The notes beneath the pieces were generated by a model. The model saw only the letters and a program-made list of their open reading frames with translations, searched no databases and was not told the origin of the DNA. From CAKSHC01 sp045631845 (GTDB lineage: Bacteria > Bacillota > Clostridia > Oscillospirales > UMGS1783), in the NCBI GenBank assembly GCA_045631845.1, contig JAZQVM010000025.1, forward strand, positions 1 to 26,180: a stretch of DNA of 26,180 nt, read 5' to 3'. The position numbers and the translations under genes were made by a program. Positions 1 to 6,104 of the stretch are shown one piece after another (the stretch's first letter is position 1; every line of letters starts with the position of its first letter).

Positions 1-2
1 AG

Positions 3-542
3 AAGCAGACGGGCATTACCTTTATCTACGTCACCCATGATCAGGAAGAAGCGCTGACCATGTCGGACACCGTCGTGGTCATGAACAAGGGTGTCATTCA
101 GCAGATCGGCACTCCCACCGATATTTATAATGAGCCCAACAACGCCTTTGTTGCCCACTTTATCGGCGAGAGCAATATCATTGACGGGCACATGCTGGGC
201 GACGAAAAGGTCGAGTTTTCCGGCCGTATCTTTAAGTGCGTGGACCGTGGTTTTGAAGTCAACGAAACGGTGGATGTAGTTATCCGCCCCGAGGATATTT
301 TAATAACTAAGCCGGAGGACGGCATGATCATCGGCGTGGTCGAGTCGGTCGTCTTTATGGGAATGCACTATGTCATCACCGTCGATTCGGGCGGCTACCG
401 TTGGCAGATCCGTTCCACCGTCGCTCCCGTCGAGGGTGCCGAGGTGGGTCTGCGCATTGAGCCCGACGGCATCCATGTTATGCACAAGATGCAAACCGAT
501 ATCCAAGAACGGATCCAGGAGGTGCTGGCGAGTGAAGAATAA
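3..542 (+). CDS. potA: Spermidine/putrescine ABC transporter ATP-binding protein, C-terminal part (left edge cuts it)
   Basis: This is the last 179 residues of an ABC ATPase; the Walker A, signature and Walker B regions lie before the window. The visible part opens with the end of the nucleotide-binding domain, where the H-loop switch histidine sits in VTHDQEEALTMSD, followed by the family-typical stretch VVVMNKGVIQQIGTPTDIY. The remaining ~110 residues form a TOBE-type regulatory domain with the motif VIRPEDI. The protein would hydrolyse ATP on the cytoplasmic face to power import by PotB/PotC. The stop overlaps the potB GTG start by 11 bases, so translation is probably coupled. The reading frame is open to the left edge. 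Polyamine specificity is inferred from the downstream PotB, PotC and PotD; related carriers for other solutes cannot be excluded from this fragment. Confidence 0.9.
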   Translation, partial: KQTGITFIYVTHDQEEALTMSDTVVVMNKGVIQQIGTPTDIYNEPNNAFVAHFIGESNIIDGHMLGDEKVEFSGRIFKCVDRGFEVNETVDVVIRPEDILITKPEDGMIIGVVESVVFMGMHYVITVDSGGYRWQIRSTVAPVEGAEVGLRIEPDGIHVMHKMQTDIQERIQEVLASEE

Positions 543-1344
543 AGGACTGGCGGCTCCCTATCTGGTATGGATGATTCTGTTCATCCTTGTGCCGCTGGTG
601 CTGGTCATCGTCAACGCCTTTACCGATACAAGCGGCCAATTTACTCTCAATAATTTCTCCACCTTAGTGGATTTGGGCGGCATCTTCCTGCGCTCCTTTT
701 GGCTGGCTCTGCTCTCTTGTGTCATTTGCCTGTTGCTGGGCTACCCCGTAGCCTATGCCGTGGCGCACATGAAAAAGCACCGCCAACCCATGATGCTCCT
801 GCTTCTGATTCTTCCTATGTGGATGAATTTCTTGCTCCGCACTTATTCGCTGATCAACATCATTGATGTCAACGGTCTGCTCAATCAACTGCTGGGGTTG
901 GTCGGCATCCCCAAGGTGGAGATCATCAACACCCAGTTTGCGGTGTTGTTGGGTATGGTCTATAACTATCTGCCCTTTATGATCCTGCCTATCTATACTA
1001 TTCTCATTAAAATTGAACGTAATGTCATTCAGGCGGCCGAGGACTTGGGGGCAACCCCTCCGCAGGTCTTCCGCAAGGTGGTCTTGCCTTTGTCGATGCC
1101 GGGAGTCATGAGCGGCATTATTATGACCTTTATGCCGGCGGTGTCTACCTTTATTATATCCAAGATGCTCGGCGGCGGTATGTTCATGCTCATTGGTGAC
1201 TATATTGAGATGCAGTTCTTGGGCAATACCTATAACCCCGGTGTCGGTTCGGCAATCTCCCTGGTAATGATGGTCATCATCCTCATTTCGCTGTTCTGTA
1301 TGCGCGGGATGGATGAAGAAACAAAGGAGGGTATTTTAGGATGA
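532..1344 (+). CDS. potB: Spermidine/putrescine ABC transporter permease PotB
   Basis: A 270-residue inner-membrane permease of the binding-protein-dependent transport family. About six hydrophobic helices are visible, starting near residue 9. The cytoplasmic EAA loop that contacts the ATPase is at about residues 168-188 (AAEDLGATPPQVFRKVVLPL). The chosen start is the GTG at 532: it has AGGAGG at 517-522 with a 9-base spacer and yields a typical N-terminus, MKNKGLAAPYLVWM. The ATG at 370 in the same frame would add 54 residues wholly inside potA that do not look like protein from this family. The gene overlaps potA at its start, and its TGA overlaps the potC ATG. Length is normal for the family. 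It should form a heterodimeric channel with PotC. Confidence 0.92.
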   Translation: MKNKGLAAPYLVWMILFILVPLVLVIVNAFTDTSGQFTLNNFSTLVDLGGIFLRSFWLALLSCVICLLLGYPVAYAVAHMKKHRQPMMLLLLILPMWMNFLLRTYSLINIIDVNGLLNQLLGLVGIPKVEIINTQFAVLLGMVYNYLPFMILPIYTILIKIERNVIQAAEDLGATPPQVFRKVVLPLSMPGVMSGIIMTFMPAVSTFIISKMLGGGMFMLIGDYIEMQFLGNTYNPGVGSAISLVMMVIILISLFCMRGMDEETKEGILG

Positions 1345-2126
1345 ATAAAACCCTCTGCCGTGTCATCATGGCCTTTGTCTTTGTCTTGCTGTATGCGCCC
1401 ATTTTGATGTTGATTGTCTTTTCCTTTAACGAGGGCAATTCCCAGACTGTCTGGCAGGGCTTCTCCTTGCGCTGGTATCAAGAGTTGTTTCGGGATCGGG
1501 ATATTATGCAGGCGCTGTGGAATACCGTACTGGTCGGCGGGATTTCGGCCGTAGTCTCTACCGTGATCGGTACCATGGCCGCTATCGGCATTTTCGGTAT
1601 GAAGAAATCGACCCGCGGACTGATCATGAACGCCACCTACCTGCCTGTGCTTAACCCCGATATTTTAACGGGTATTTCCTTGATGCTGGTCTATGGTCTG
1701 CTTCAGTTGCCCTTTGGTCTTATGACTTTGTGTATTTCGCATATCACCTTTAACATCCCCTATGTCATTCTGTCGGTCATGCCCAAATTGCGCCAGCTTA
1801 ATATTTCTACCTATGAAGCGGCGCTGGATCTGGGTGCCCGTCCCTTAACGGCGGTGGGCAAGGTGGTGCTGCCAGAGATCATGCCCGGTGTCTTTACGGG
1901 ATTGATCATGGCCTTTACCATGTCGATTGACGATTTTATTATCTCATATTTTACAGCCGGTACGGGGACGAGAACCCTGCCGCTGATCGTCTATGCCATG
2001 ACTAAGCGTAAGATCACACCCAAGATCAATGCGCTGTCCACCATTATGTTTATTACCGTTCTGCTGTTGTTGATCGTGGTCAACGTTCGCAGAGCACCGA
2101 AGAAAAAAACGGAGGAACGTCGATGA
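1341..2126 (+). CDS. potC: Spermidine/putrescine ABC transporter permease PotC
   Basis: A 261-residue permease, the second membrane subunit of the importer. It has an N-terminal hydrophobic segment with VLLYAPILMLIVFSFNEG, which is typical of PotC, several further membrane helices, and an EAA loop at about residues 155-175 (YEAALDLGARPLTAVGKVVLPE). The C-terminus is basic, as expected for a cytoplasmic tail. It starts with an ATGA overlap on potB and has AAAGGAGG about 10 bases upstream; its stop overlaps the potD start in the same way. Strict coupling through the four genes supports one transporter operon. The sequence alone does not separate putrescine from spermidine transport. Confidence 0.92.
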   Translation: MNKTLCRVIMAFVFVLLYAPILMLIVFSFNEGNSQTVWQGFSLRWYQELFRDRDIMQALWNTVLVGGISAVVSTVIGTMAAIGIFGMKKSTRGLIMNATYLPVLNPDILTGISLMLVYGLLQLPFGLMTLCISHITFNIPYVILSVMPKLRQLNISTYEAALDLGARPLTAVGKVVLPEIMPGVFTGLIMAFTMSIDDFIISYFTAGTGTRTLPLIVYAMTKRKITPKINALSTIMFITVLLLLIVVNVRRAPKKKTEERR

Positions 2127-3154
2127 AAAAAATTATTGCACTGGCTTTGATTGCTGTTCTTGCCTTGATCCCTCTGGTCGGTTGCGGCGGGAGCGGGGAA
2201 GTGCTCTATGTCTATAATGCCGGAGAGTATATGGACACCTCTCTGAATGACGAGTTTACCGCTAAGACGGGTATCCGCGTGGTGTACGACACCTTTGATA
2301 CCAATGAATCGATGTATGCCCTGTTGAAGGGCGGTAATGTCCACTACGATGTGGTCATTCCGTCGGATTATATGGTGGGCAAGATGCTCAAAGAGGATAT
2401 GCTCCAGAAACTGGACATGAGCAAGATCCCCAACTATGCCAACATTATGGATACCTTCAAGAATCTTCCCTATGACGCCGAGAACGCCTACAGCGTGCCC
2501 TATCTGTGGGGTGTGGTGGGTATCATCTATAATACCGAAATGGTTTCCGATCCTGTAACCAGTTGGGACATTCTGTGGGACAGCAAGTATGACGGAAATA
2601 TTCTTATGATCGGCAACCAGCGGGATGCCGTAGCGATTGCCTTGAAAAAACTGGGCTATTCCATCAATTCTACCAATGAGGCTGAGATCCTCGGTGCGGG
2701 CAATGAGCTCAAGAAGCAAAAGGCCATTCTGCAGGGCTATTTCAACGATCAGATGTATAATAAGTTAGAGGGCGAGTCGGCCGCCATGGGTGCCTATTAT
2801 TCGGGCGATGCCATGGTCATGATGCAGTCCAACGACAAGCTTAGCTTCGCCATTCCGCAGGAGGGCAGTAACTTCTATGTGGATGCCATGTGCATCCCCA
2901 CCTGTGCACAGAATGTCGATGCCGCCCATCAGTATATCAACTTTATGCTGGAGGCCGAGTCGAATAAGCGCAACGTCGAGGAGGTCTGCGGCTATACTCC
3001 CAATGCGGAAACCTTCAAACTGCTCGAAGCCGAAGGAAGCAATATGGCTGTCTATCCCAGTGAAGAACTGATGGCTAAGAACGAACTGTATATTGTTTTA
3101 CCCGATAACATCAACGAATTATACAATCAGGTCTGGACCGAACTGGGTCAATAA
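2123..3154 (+). CDS. potD: Polyamine-binding lipoprotein PotD
   Basis: A 343-residue extracytoplasmic solute-binding protein. Residues 1-20 form a lipoprotein signal peptide (MKK, then a hydrophobic core), with lipobox LVGC and the acylated cysteine at residue 21, so it should be tethered to the outer face of the membrane. The mature part matches the PotD/PotF fold: VLYVYNAGEYMD at the start, VVIPSDYMVGKM, a hinge region VPYLWGVVGIIYN, and a ligand-side segment with FYVDAMCIP. It captures the substrate and delivers it to PotB/PotC. The start overlaps potC (ATGA) and has GGAGGAA just upstream. It is the last gene of the operon and is followed immediately by a strong terminator. Substrate identity is inferred from family resemblance. 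Confidence 0.92.
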   Translation: MKKIIALALIAVLALIPLVGCGGSGEVLYVYNAGEYMDTSLNDEFTAKTGIRVVYDTFDTNESMYALLKGGNVHYDVVIPSDYMVGKMLKEDMLQKLDMSKIPNYANIMDTFKNLPYDAENAYSVPYLWGVVGIIYNTEMVSDPVTSWDILWDSKYDGNILMIGNQRDAVAIALKKLGYSINSTNEAEILGAGNELKKQKAILQGYFNDQMYNKLEGESAAMGAYYSGDAMVMMQSNDKLSFAIPQEGSNFYVDAMCIPTCAQNVDAAHQYINFMLEAESNKRNVEEVCGYTPNAETFKLLEAEGSNMAVYPSEELMAKNELYIVLPDNINELYNQVWTELGQ

Positions 3155-3179
3155 AAAAGAGGCGAAAGCCTCTTTTTTT
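3153..3179 (+). terminator. Rho-independent terminator of the pot operon
   Basis: A perfect inverted repeat (AAAAAAGAGGC, GAAA loop, GCCTCTTTTTTT) begins inside the potD stop codon and ends in seven T residues. The GAAA tetraloop and T-run make it a textbook intrinsic terminator. It isolates the pot operon from the small ORFs downstream. Confidence 0.93.
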
Positions 3180-3232
3180 ATCTCTGCACACCCAAAGATA
3201 CCCTGCATATACTGGCATTAGGAGGTGAGCGC

Positions 3233-3379
3233 ATGAGAAAGAGAAAACAGTCACCGATCGGGCTGTTGATGGTGGGCATATCGGTGGGAATCATCGTGTC
3301 GATCATCATTCCGGATACGCTCATCATCTTAGTACTGGCCCTGATCTTGTTGCTGGCCGGAATCCTGTTTTTGAGGTGA
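3233..3379 (+). CDS. Small two-helix membrane protein of unknown function, 48 aa
   Basis: A 48-residue ORF with a very strong ribosome binding site (GGAGGTGA at 3221-3228, ATG at 3233). The peptide has a basic start (MRKRKQ), a hydrophobic stretch at about residues 9-26, a short PDT turn at 27-29, and a second hydrophobic stretch at about 30-47 ending in Arg, so it should form a membrane hairpin. I do not recognise a named family. Its TGA stop lies within the GAGGTGA ribosome binding site of the next small ORF, only four bases before that ATG, so the two are probably translated together. Its place directly before a SpoVM-like peptide and sipL suggests, but does not prove, a role in sporulation. 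It could be a chance ORF, but the ribosome binding site and clean topology argue against that. Confidence 0.7.
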   Translation: MRKRKQSPIGLLMVGISVGIIVSIIIPDTLIILVLALILLLAGILFLR

Positions 3380-3383
3380 TCGC

Positions 3384-3455
3384 ATGAAAATCGTTGTGGT
3401 TCGTCCCAAACCGTTTATGAAAAGCATACTCAAGAAGATATTTAAATTTACATAA
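3384..3455 (+). CDS. spoVM: SpoVM-like spore-coat anchoring peptide, 23 aa
   Basis: A 23-residue ORF reading MKIVVVRPKPFMKSILKKIF then KFT. From memory, Bacillus subtilis SpoVM is a 26-residue peptide starting MKFYTIKLPKFLGGIV. Aligned without gaps, MK, a beta-prone start, a basic residue at 7, Phe11 and Ile15 coincide, and both have proline at 8-10 followed by a basic amphipathic helix. Clostridial SpoVM peptides commonly begin MK(I/V)VVV. SpoVM is known to insert shallowly in the convex forespore membrane and anchor the coat ATPase SpoIVA. The ribosome binding site GAGGTGAT (3373-3380) is strong and overlaps the upstream stop. The downstream gene encodes a SipL-like protein, the SpoIVA partner in Clostridioides difficile, which strongly supports this call. 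The peptide is too short for sequence alone to settle homology. Confidence 0.7.
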   Translation: MKIVVVRPKPFMKSILKKIFKFT

Positions 3456-3461
3456 GAATGA

Positions 3462-3487
3462 GGCGGCAGGGTATAATCCTTGCCGCC
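3462..3487 (+). terminator. Inverted repeat after the SpoVM-like ORF, possible weak terminator
   Basis: GGCGGCA (3462-3468) pairs with TGCCGCC (3481-3487), extended by GG/CC across one bulged T. The loop is GTATAAT. Only a weak T-rich run (GTTTCATATCTT) follows, so termination would be partial. The loop coincides with the proposed -35 box of the sipL promoter. Confidence 0.45.
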
Positions 3488-3499
3488 GTTTCATATCTT
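3471..3499 (+). promoter_or_regulatory. Candidate sigma-E promoter of sipL
   Basis: GTATAAT at 3471-3477 matches six of seven positions of the B. subtilis sigma-E -35 consensus KMATAWT. After a 14-base spacer, CATATCTT at 3492-3499 matches about six of eight positions of the -10 consensus CATACANT. Transcription would start about 20 bases before the sipL ATG. In C. difficile, sipL belongs to the mother-cell sigma-E regulon, which fits. The assignment rests on consensus matching by eye. Confidence 0.45.
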
Positions 3500-3527
3500 G
3501 GTATAAAAAAGGAAATGAGGTACCGAT

Positions 3528-4982
3528 ATGAAAATATGGAGTCAGAGACATCGGGATTGTGCCCAGGTGATCTGCGAGCAGGCGGCGGCCTTGCCCGACT
3601 ATTACCCGCCGATCCTGAGCGTGGTGAGAACCGCAGGCCATGCGTGGATCAAAGAGGTGAGGGAGCAGGCGGGTGTTGTGCAGGTAAGCGGTGAGGTGTC
3701 CGTGACCTTGCTGTATCAGACCGAGGACGAGAAAGGACTGTGCTCTTATAACACCACGGCTCCCTTTTCTCACTCCTTCTCCCTGCCCGAAGGGTGTTCC
3801 GGACGGGCCGATGCTCATGTCGGCATGGTCGGCGTGACCTGCCGACTAACCTCAGCGCGGCGGATATCCTTTAAGGTGTCCGTGCCCGTCACCCTTACGG
3901 TAGACGGTGAGCGGGAACTGAGTGGCCCCACGCCTTGTGAGGGGATGCACTATCTGGTGCGCAGCATGCAGGGGCGTTGTCTGCTTGGCTGTGCTTCCCG
4001 AAAAACACACCTGTCGGAAAAGGGGGAGTGTGACCGTTTGCCTGCTGCCGCTCTGGATACCAAGGTATCGGCCGCCGTTACCGAACTGTCGGGCGCAGGC
4101 GGGAAAACGCTGGTCAAGGGAGAATTGGCCGTGCGCACCCTCTATGTCACACGCGAGGATGAGATAGGCGTGGCCTGCTATACTTTTCCGGTGTCTCAAC
4201 TGCTCGATCTGCCCTATGGTGAATCGGCGGAGCATGATGTGCAAATTCAGGTTTGCGCCGTTGAGGTTGAGAGTGGAGAAACTATGGATGGAGGTCGGGG
4301 CCGATTTGGCTATGAGATTGATCTGACCATCACCGCCTGTGCCACAGAGCATCGCTCTTGCGACCTAATCTGTGATGCTTTTTCTGCCACCCATGCTTTG
4401 GACTTAACTCGGGATTCGGTCGAACTGGTAACGGGACTGGGGCGCACCCGAGGCAGTATCGAAGTGCATTTACCCCTACCCGATGACCCCGAAGGCGGCG
4501 TGGTGCTGGATGTCGTGGCGGCTCTGCCTACAATCGGAGTGAGAATGGGAGACGGGAAGCCTACCTTGGATGGAGAATGTGCGCTGGCCATACTGATGCT
4601 GGAAGAAAGTGGGCGTATCCGCTCACGGGAAGTGACCCTGCCGCTCACCGCCGTTCTGCCTCATAACGGGCAAGGACGGGCAACGGTACAGGCCTGCGTT
4701 TGGTCGGCCTTACCTACCGCGGAAGGGGTACGATTGACTCTGAGATATGAGTTGTCCCTGTGGCAGGACCGTGTCTGTGAGCATTTGTCGGCCGCCATTC
4801 CCGACGCAAGTAAACCCTTGCCGCCCATGACCCGCCATCCCATTACCGTCTATTTCGCCGATAAGGGCGAGGCCGTGTGGGATATCGCCAAAAAGTACAG
4901 AATTTCTCCCGAACAGATCCGCAAATGCAACAGCATTGAAGGGGAAGAAATAACAGAAAACTGCCGTCTATTGATTGTATAA
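3528..4982 (+). CDS. sipL: SipL-like spore coat morphogenesis protein (SPOCS/DUF3794 domains and C-terminal LysM)
   Basis: A 484-residue protein without a signal peptide. It carries repeated beta-rich SPOCS (DUF3794) segments at about residues 25-130, 165-265 and 285-430; each contains the typical pattern of a VxGEL/VSGEV strand followed by YxTxDE. A LysM domain fills residues 437-484 (ITVYFADKGEAVWDIAKKYR, ending LLIV). This is the layout of C. difficile SipL, the SpoIVA-interacting protein that brings the coat to the forespore surface through its LysM domain and plays the part of Bacillus SpoVID. It would act in the mother-cell cytoplasm during sporulation. The ATG at 3528 has GGAAATGAGG upstream. 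A SpoVM-like peptide is encoded just upstream. Other SPOCS/LysM proteins exist, so exact orthology is probable rather than certain. Confidence 0.85.
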   Translation: MKIWSQRHRDCAQVICEQAAALPDYYPPILSVVRTAGHAWIKEVREQAGVVQVSGEVSVTLLYQTEDEKGLCSYNTTAPFSHSFSLPEGCSGRADAHVGMVGVTCRLTSARRISFKVSVPVTLTVDGERELSGPTPCEGMHYLVRSMQGRCLLGCASRKTHLSEKGECDRLPAAALDTKVSAAVTELSGAGGKTLVKGELAVRTLYVTREDEIGVACYTFPVSQLLDLPYGESAEHDVQIQVCAVEVESGETMDGGRGRFGYEIDLTITACATEHRSCDLICDAFSATHALDLTRDSVELVTGLGRTRGSIEVHLPLPDDPEGGVVLDVVAALPTIGVRMGDGKPTLDGECALAILMLEESGRIRSREVTLPLTAVLPHNGQGRATVQACVWSALPTAEGVRLTLRYELSLWQDRVCEHLSAAIPDASKPLPPMTRHPITVYFADKGEAVWDIAKKYRISPEQIRKCNSIEGEEITENCRLLIV

Positions 4983-4983
4983 A

Positions 4984-5013
4984 AAATCCCGCACCCATTT
5001 GGGTGCGGGATTT
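4984..5013. terminator. Bidirectional terminator between sipL and rpsR
   Basis: AAATCCCGCACCC pairs with GGGTGCGGGATTT around a four-base ATTT loop. Read on the minus strand, the hairpin is followed by six T residues, so it is a strong terminator for the rpsF-ssb-rpsR operon. On the plus strand the T-run is short (TTTA), so it probably ends sipL transcription less efficiently. Confidence 0.9.
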
Positions 5014-5026
5014 ACATCTGCTTCTA

Positions 5027-5263
5027 TTAGTCAGAAATATAGGGCAGGAGAGCGACCTGACGGGCACGCTTGATGGCCTCGGTCAGCATACGCTGATGCT
5101 TGGCGCAGGTACCGGTAGCGCGCTTGGGAAGAATCTTAGCACGCTCGGACATGTACTTACGCAGCTTAGCGATATCCTTGTAATCGATATATTCGACCTT
5201 ATCAACGCAGAACTGGCAAACCTTGCGTCTGCCCTTTTTGATGGGTCTAGCCGGTCTTTCCAT
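5027..5263 (-). CDS. rpsR: 30S ribosomal protein S18 (bS18)
   Basis: A 78-residue basic protein with the S18 core, from VEYIDYKDIAKLRKYMSERA to RAKILPKRATGTCAKHQR, and the conserved ending RARQVALLPY. It binds the small-subunit platform together with S6, which is encoded two genes upstream. Cys16, Cys19, Cys53 and His56 are a potential metal-binding set, as in C+ forms of S18. The ribosome binding site AGGAGG sits upstream of the ATG on the minus strand. It is the last gene of the operon, directly before the bidirectional terminator. Length is normal. Confidence 0.97.
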   Translation of the reverse strand: MERPARPIKKGRRKVCQFCVDKVEYIDYKDIAKLRKYMSERAKILPKRATGTCAKHQRMLTEAIKRARQVALLPYISD

Positions 5264-5287
5264 GGAATGTATCCTCCTAAATAATCG

Positions 5288-5713
5288 TTAGAACGGCAGT
5301 TCGTCCTCACCGGTCATCTCCTCAAAATCCGAGGGAGCACCGGTAGAGAAAGAGGGAGCAGCGGGCGCCGAAACAGCACCGCCATCCTTCTTGGAATCTA
5401 CGAACTGAATGTCGTCTGCCACGACTTCGACCGAACGGCGGTTGTTGCCGTCTTTATCCTTCCAGGGACGAACCTGAAGGGAACCGGAAACGAAGATAGC
5501 AGAGCCTTTTTTGAAATACTTGGTCACGAATTCGGCCTGGTTACGCCAAGCAACAACGTCGATAAAATCAACGGCCTGCTGGGCTTGATCCTTTCTGTAT
5601 GGACGGTTAACGGCCACAGAGAAAGAGGTCACGGCCAAATCGCTTTGGGTGCGACGCAGTTCGGGATCTGCTGCCAGACGCCCAATCAGCATCACTTTGT
5701 TGAGATTAGCCAT
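5288..5713 (-). CDS. ssb: Single-stranded DNA-binding protein
   Basis: A 141-residue SSB. Residues 1-105 form the OB fold, beginning MANLNKVMLIGRLAADPELR and containing FIDVVAWRNQAEFV and KKGSAIFVSGSLQ. A flexible Ala/Ser/Pro-rich linker then leads to the acidic tip EDELPF, the version here of the DDDIPF tail that recruits DNA-repair and replication partners. The start at 5713 is chosen because the family begins there and a GAAGGAGG-type site lies just upstream; a longer in-frame extension into rpsF is not protein-like. The placement between rpsF and rpsR is the classic bacterial arrangement. It protects single-stranded DNA in replication, repair and recombination. Confidence 0.96.
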   Translation of the reverse strand: MANLNKVMLIGRLAADPELRRTQSDLAVTSFSVAVNRPYRKDQAQQAVDFIDVVAWRNQAEFVTKYFKKGSAIFVSGSLQVRPWKDKDGNNRRSVEVVADDIQFVDSKKDGGAVSAPAAPSFSTGAPSDFEEMTGEDELPF

Positions 5714-5726
5714 TTTTTCTTCCTCC

Positions 5727-6017
5727 TTACTTGCGAATAACCATGCAACGCAGGATTCCGTCGGTGATACCCATAACACGATTGAGCTCGGCAGGGAAAT
5801 CAGCATCCGACTTGAAGTTGACCAGAACATAATAGCCTTCGGTCTTGTGGTCGATTTCGTAAGCCAAGCGACGCTTGCCCCACTCATCCACAGACTCGAC
5901 CTCGCCGTGCTTTGCGATCAGATCGGAGAACTTCTGCACCAGAGCAGCGGTTTCCTCCTCGTTCTTGAGCGCATCGATGACATACATCAATTCATAAGCG
6001 TTCAGGGTCTTTTCCAT
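5727..6017 (-). CDS. rpsF: 30S ribosomal protein S6 (bS6)
   Basis: A 96-residue S6. The fold starts with NAYELMYVIDAL, and contains ESVDEWGKRRLAYEIDHKTEGYYVLVNF and the final strand DGILRCMVIRK. The start at 6017 (MEKTLN) is preferred over an in-frame ATG 45 bases upstream because AAGGAGGTG (6029-6034 core) lies about 11 bases ahead of it and the product then has the usual S6 length. It forms a heterodimer with S18 on the 30S platform. A consensus sigma-A promoter and a hairpin-containing leader lie upstream, so S6-S18 autoregulation is possible. Confidence 0.96.
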   Translation of the reverse strand: MEKTLNAYELMYVIDALKNEEETAALVQKFSDLIAKHGEVESVDEWGKRRLAYEIDHKTEGYYVLVNFKSDADFPAELNRVMGITDGILRCMVIRK

Positions 6018-6070
6018 GTTGTATTGCACCTCCTTTTGGACATTTGGCTCCCGTAGGAGCAAGGAATAAC
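6018..6070 (-). promoter_or_regulatory. rpsF 5' leader with UNCG hairpin, possible S6-S18 control element
   Basis: The leader of about 53 nt contains GCTCC-TACG-GGAGC (6047-6060, minus strand), a hairpin capped by a C(UACG)G tetraloop. The CTCCT of its 5' arm could alternatively pair with AGGAG of the rpsF ribosome binding site (6029-6034), giving two exclusive structures. S6-S18 complexes are known to bind their own leader in several bacteria, but I cannot confirm the known CCG-containing motif here. Confidence 0.4.
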
Positions 6071-6076
6071 AGATAT

Positions 6077-6104
6077 ATTATACCGAAAAATATTATTTTG
6101 TCAA
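6077..6104 (-). promoter_or_regulatory. Sigma-A promoter of rpsF-ssb-rpsR
   Basis: On the minus strand, a perfect TTGACA (6099-6104) and a perfect TATAAT (6077-6082) are separated by 16 bases. The -35 box lies within the last codons of galU, so the ribosomal/ssb genes have their own promoter even though no terminator separates them from the upstream genes. Confidence 0.88.

Noticed and set aside
3206..3213. CATATACT, resembling a sigma-E -10 box before the 48-residue ORF
   Set aside because: The -10 resemblance is good, but no matching -35 sequence is found at 13-15 bases upstream. An AC pair 16 bases upstream would suit sigma-K instead, so the evidence is too ambiguous to annotate.
3462..3487. 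Strong intrinsic terminator between the SpoVM-like ORF and sipL
   Set aside because: The stem is good but the following T-run is short and interrupted, so it is listed only as a possible weak terminator.
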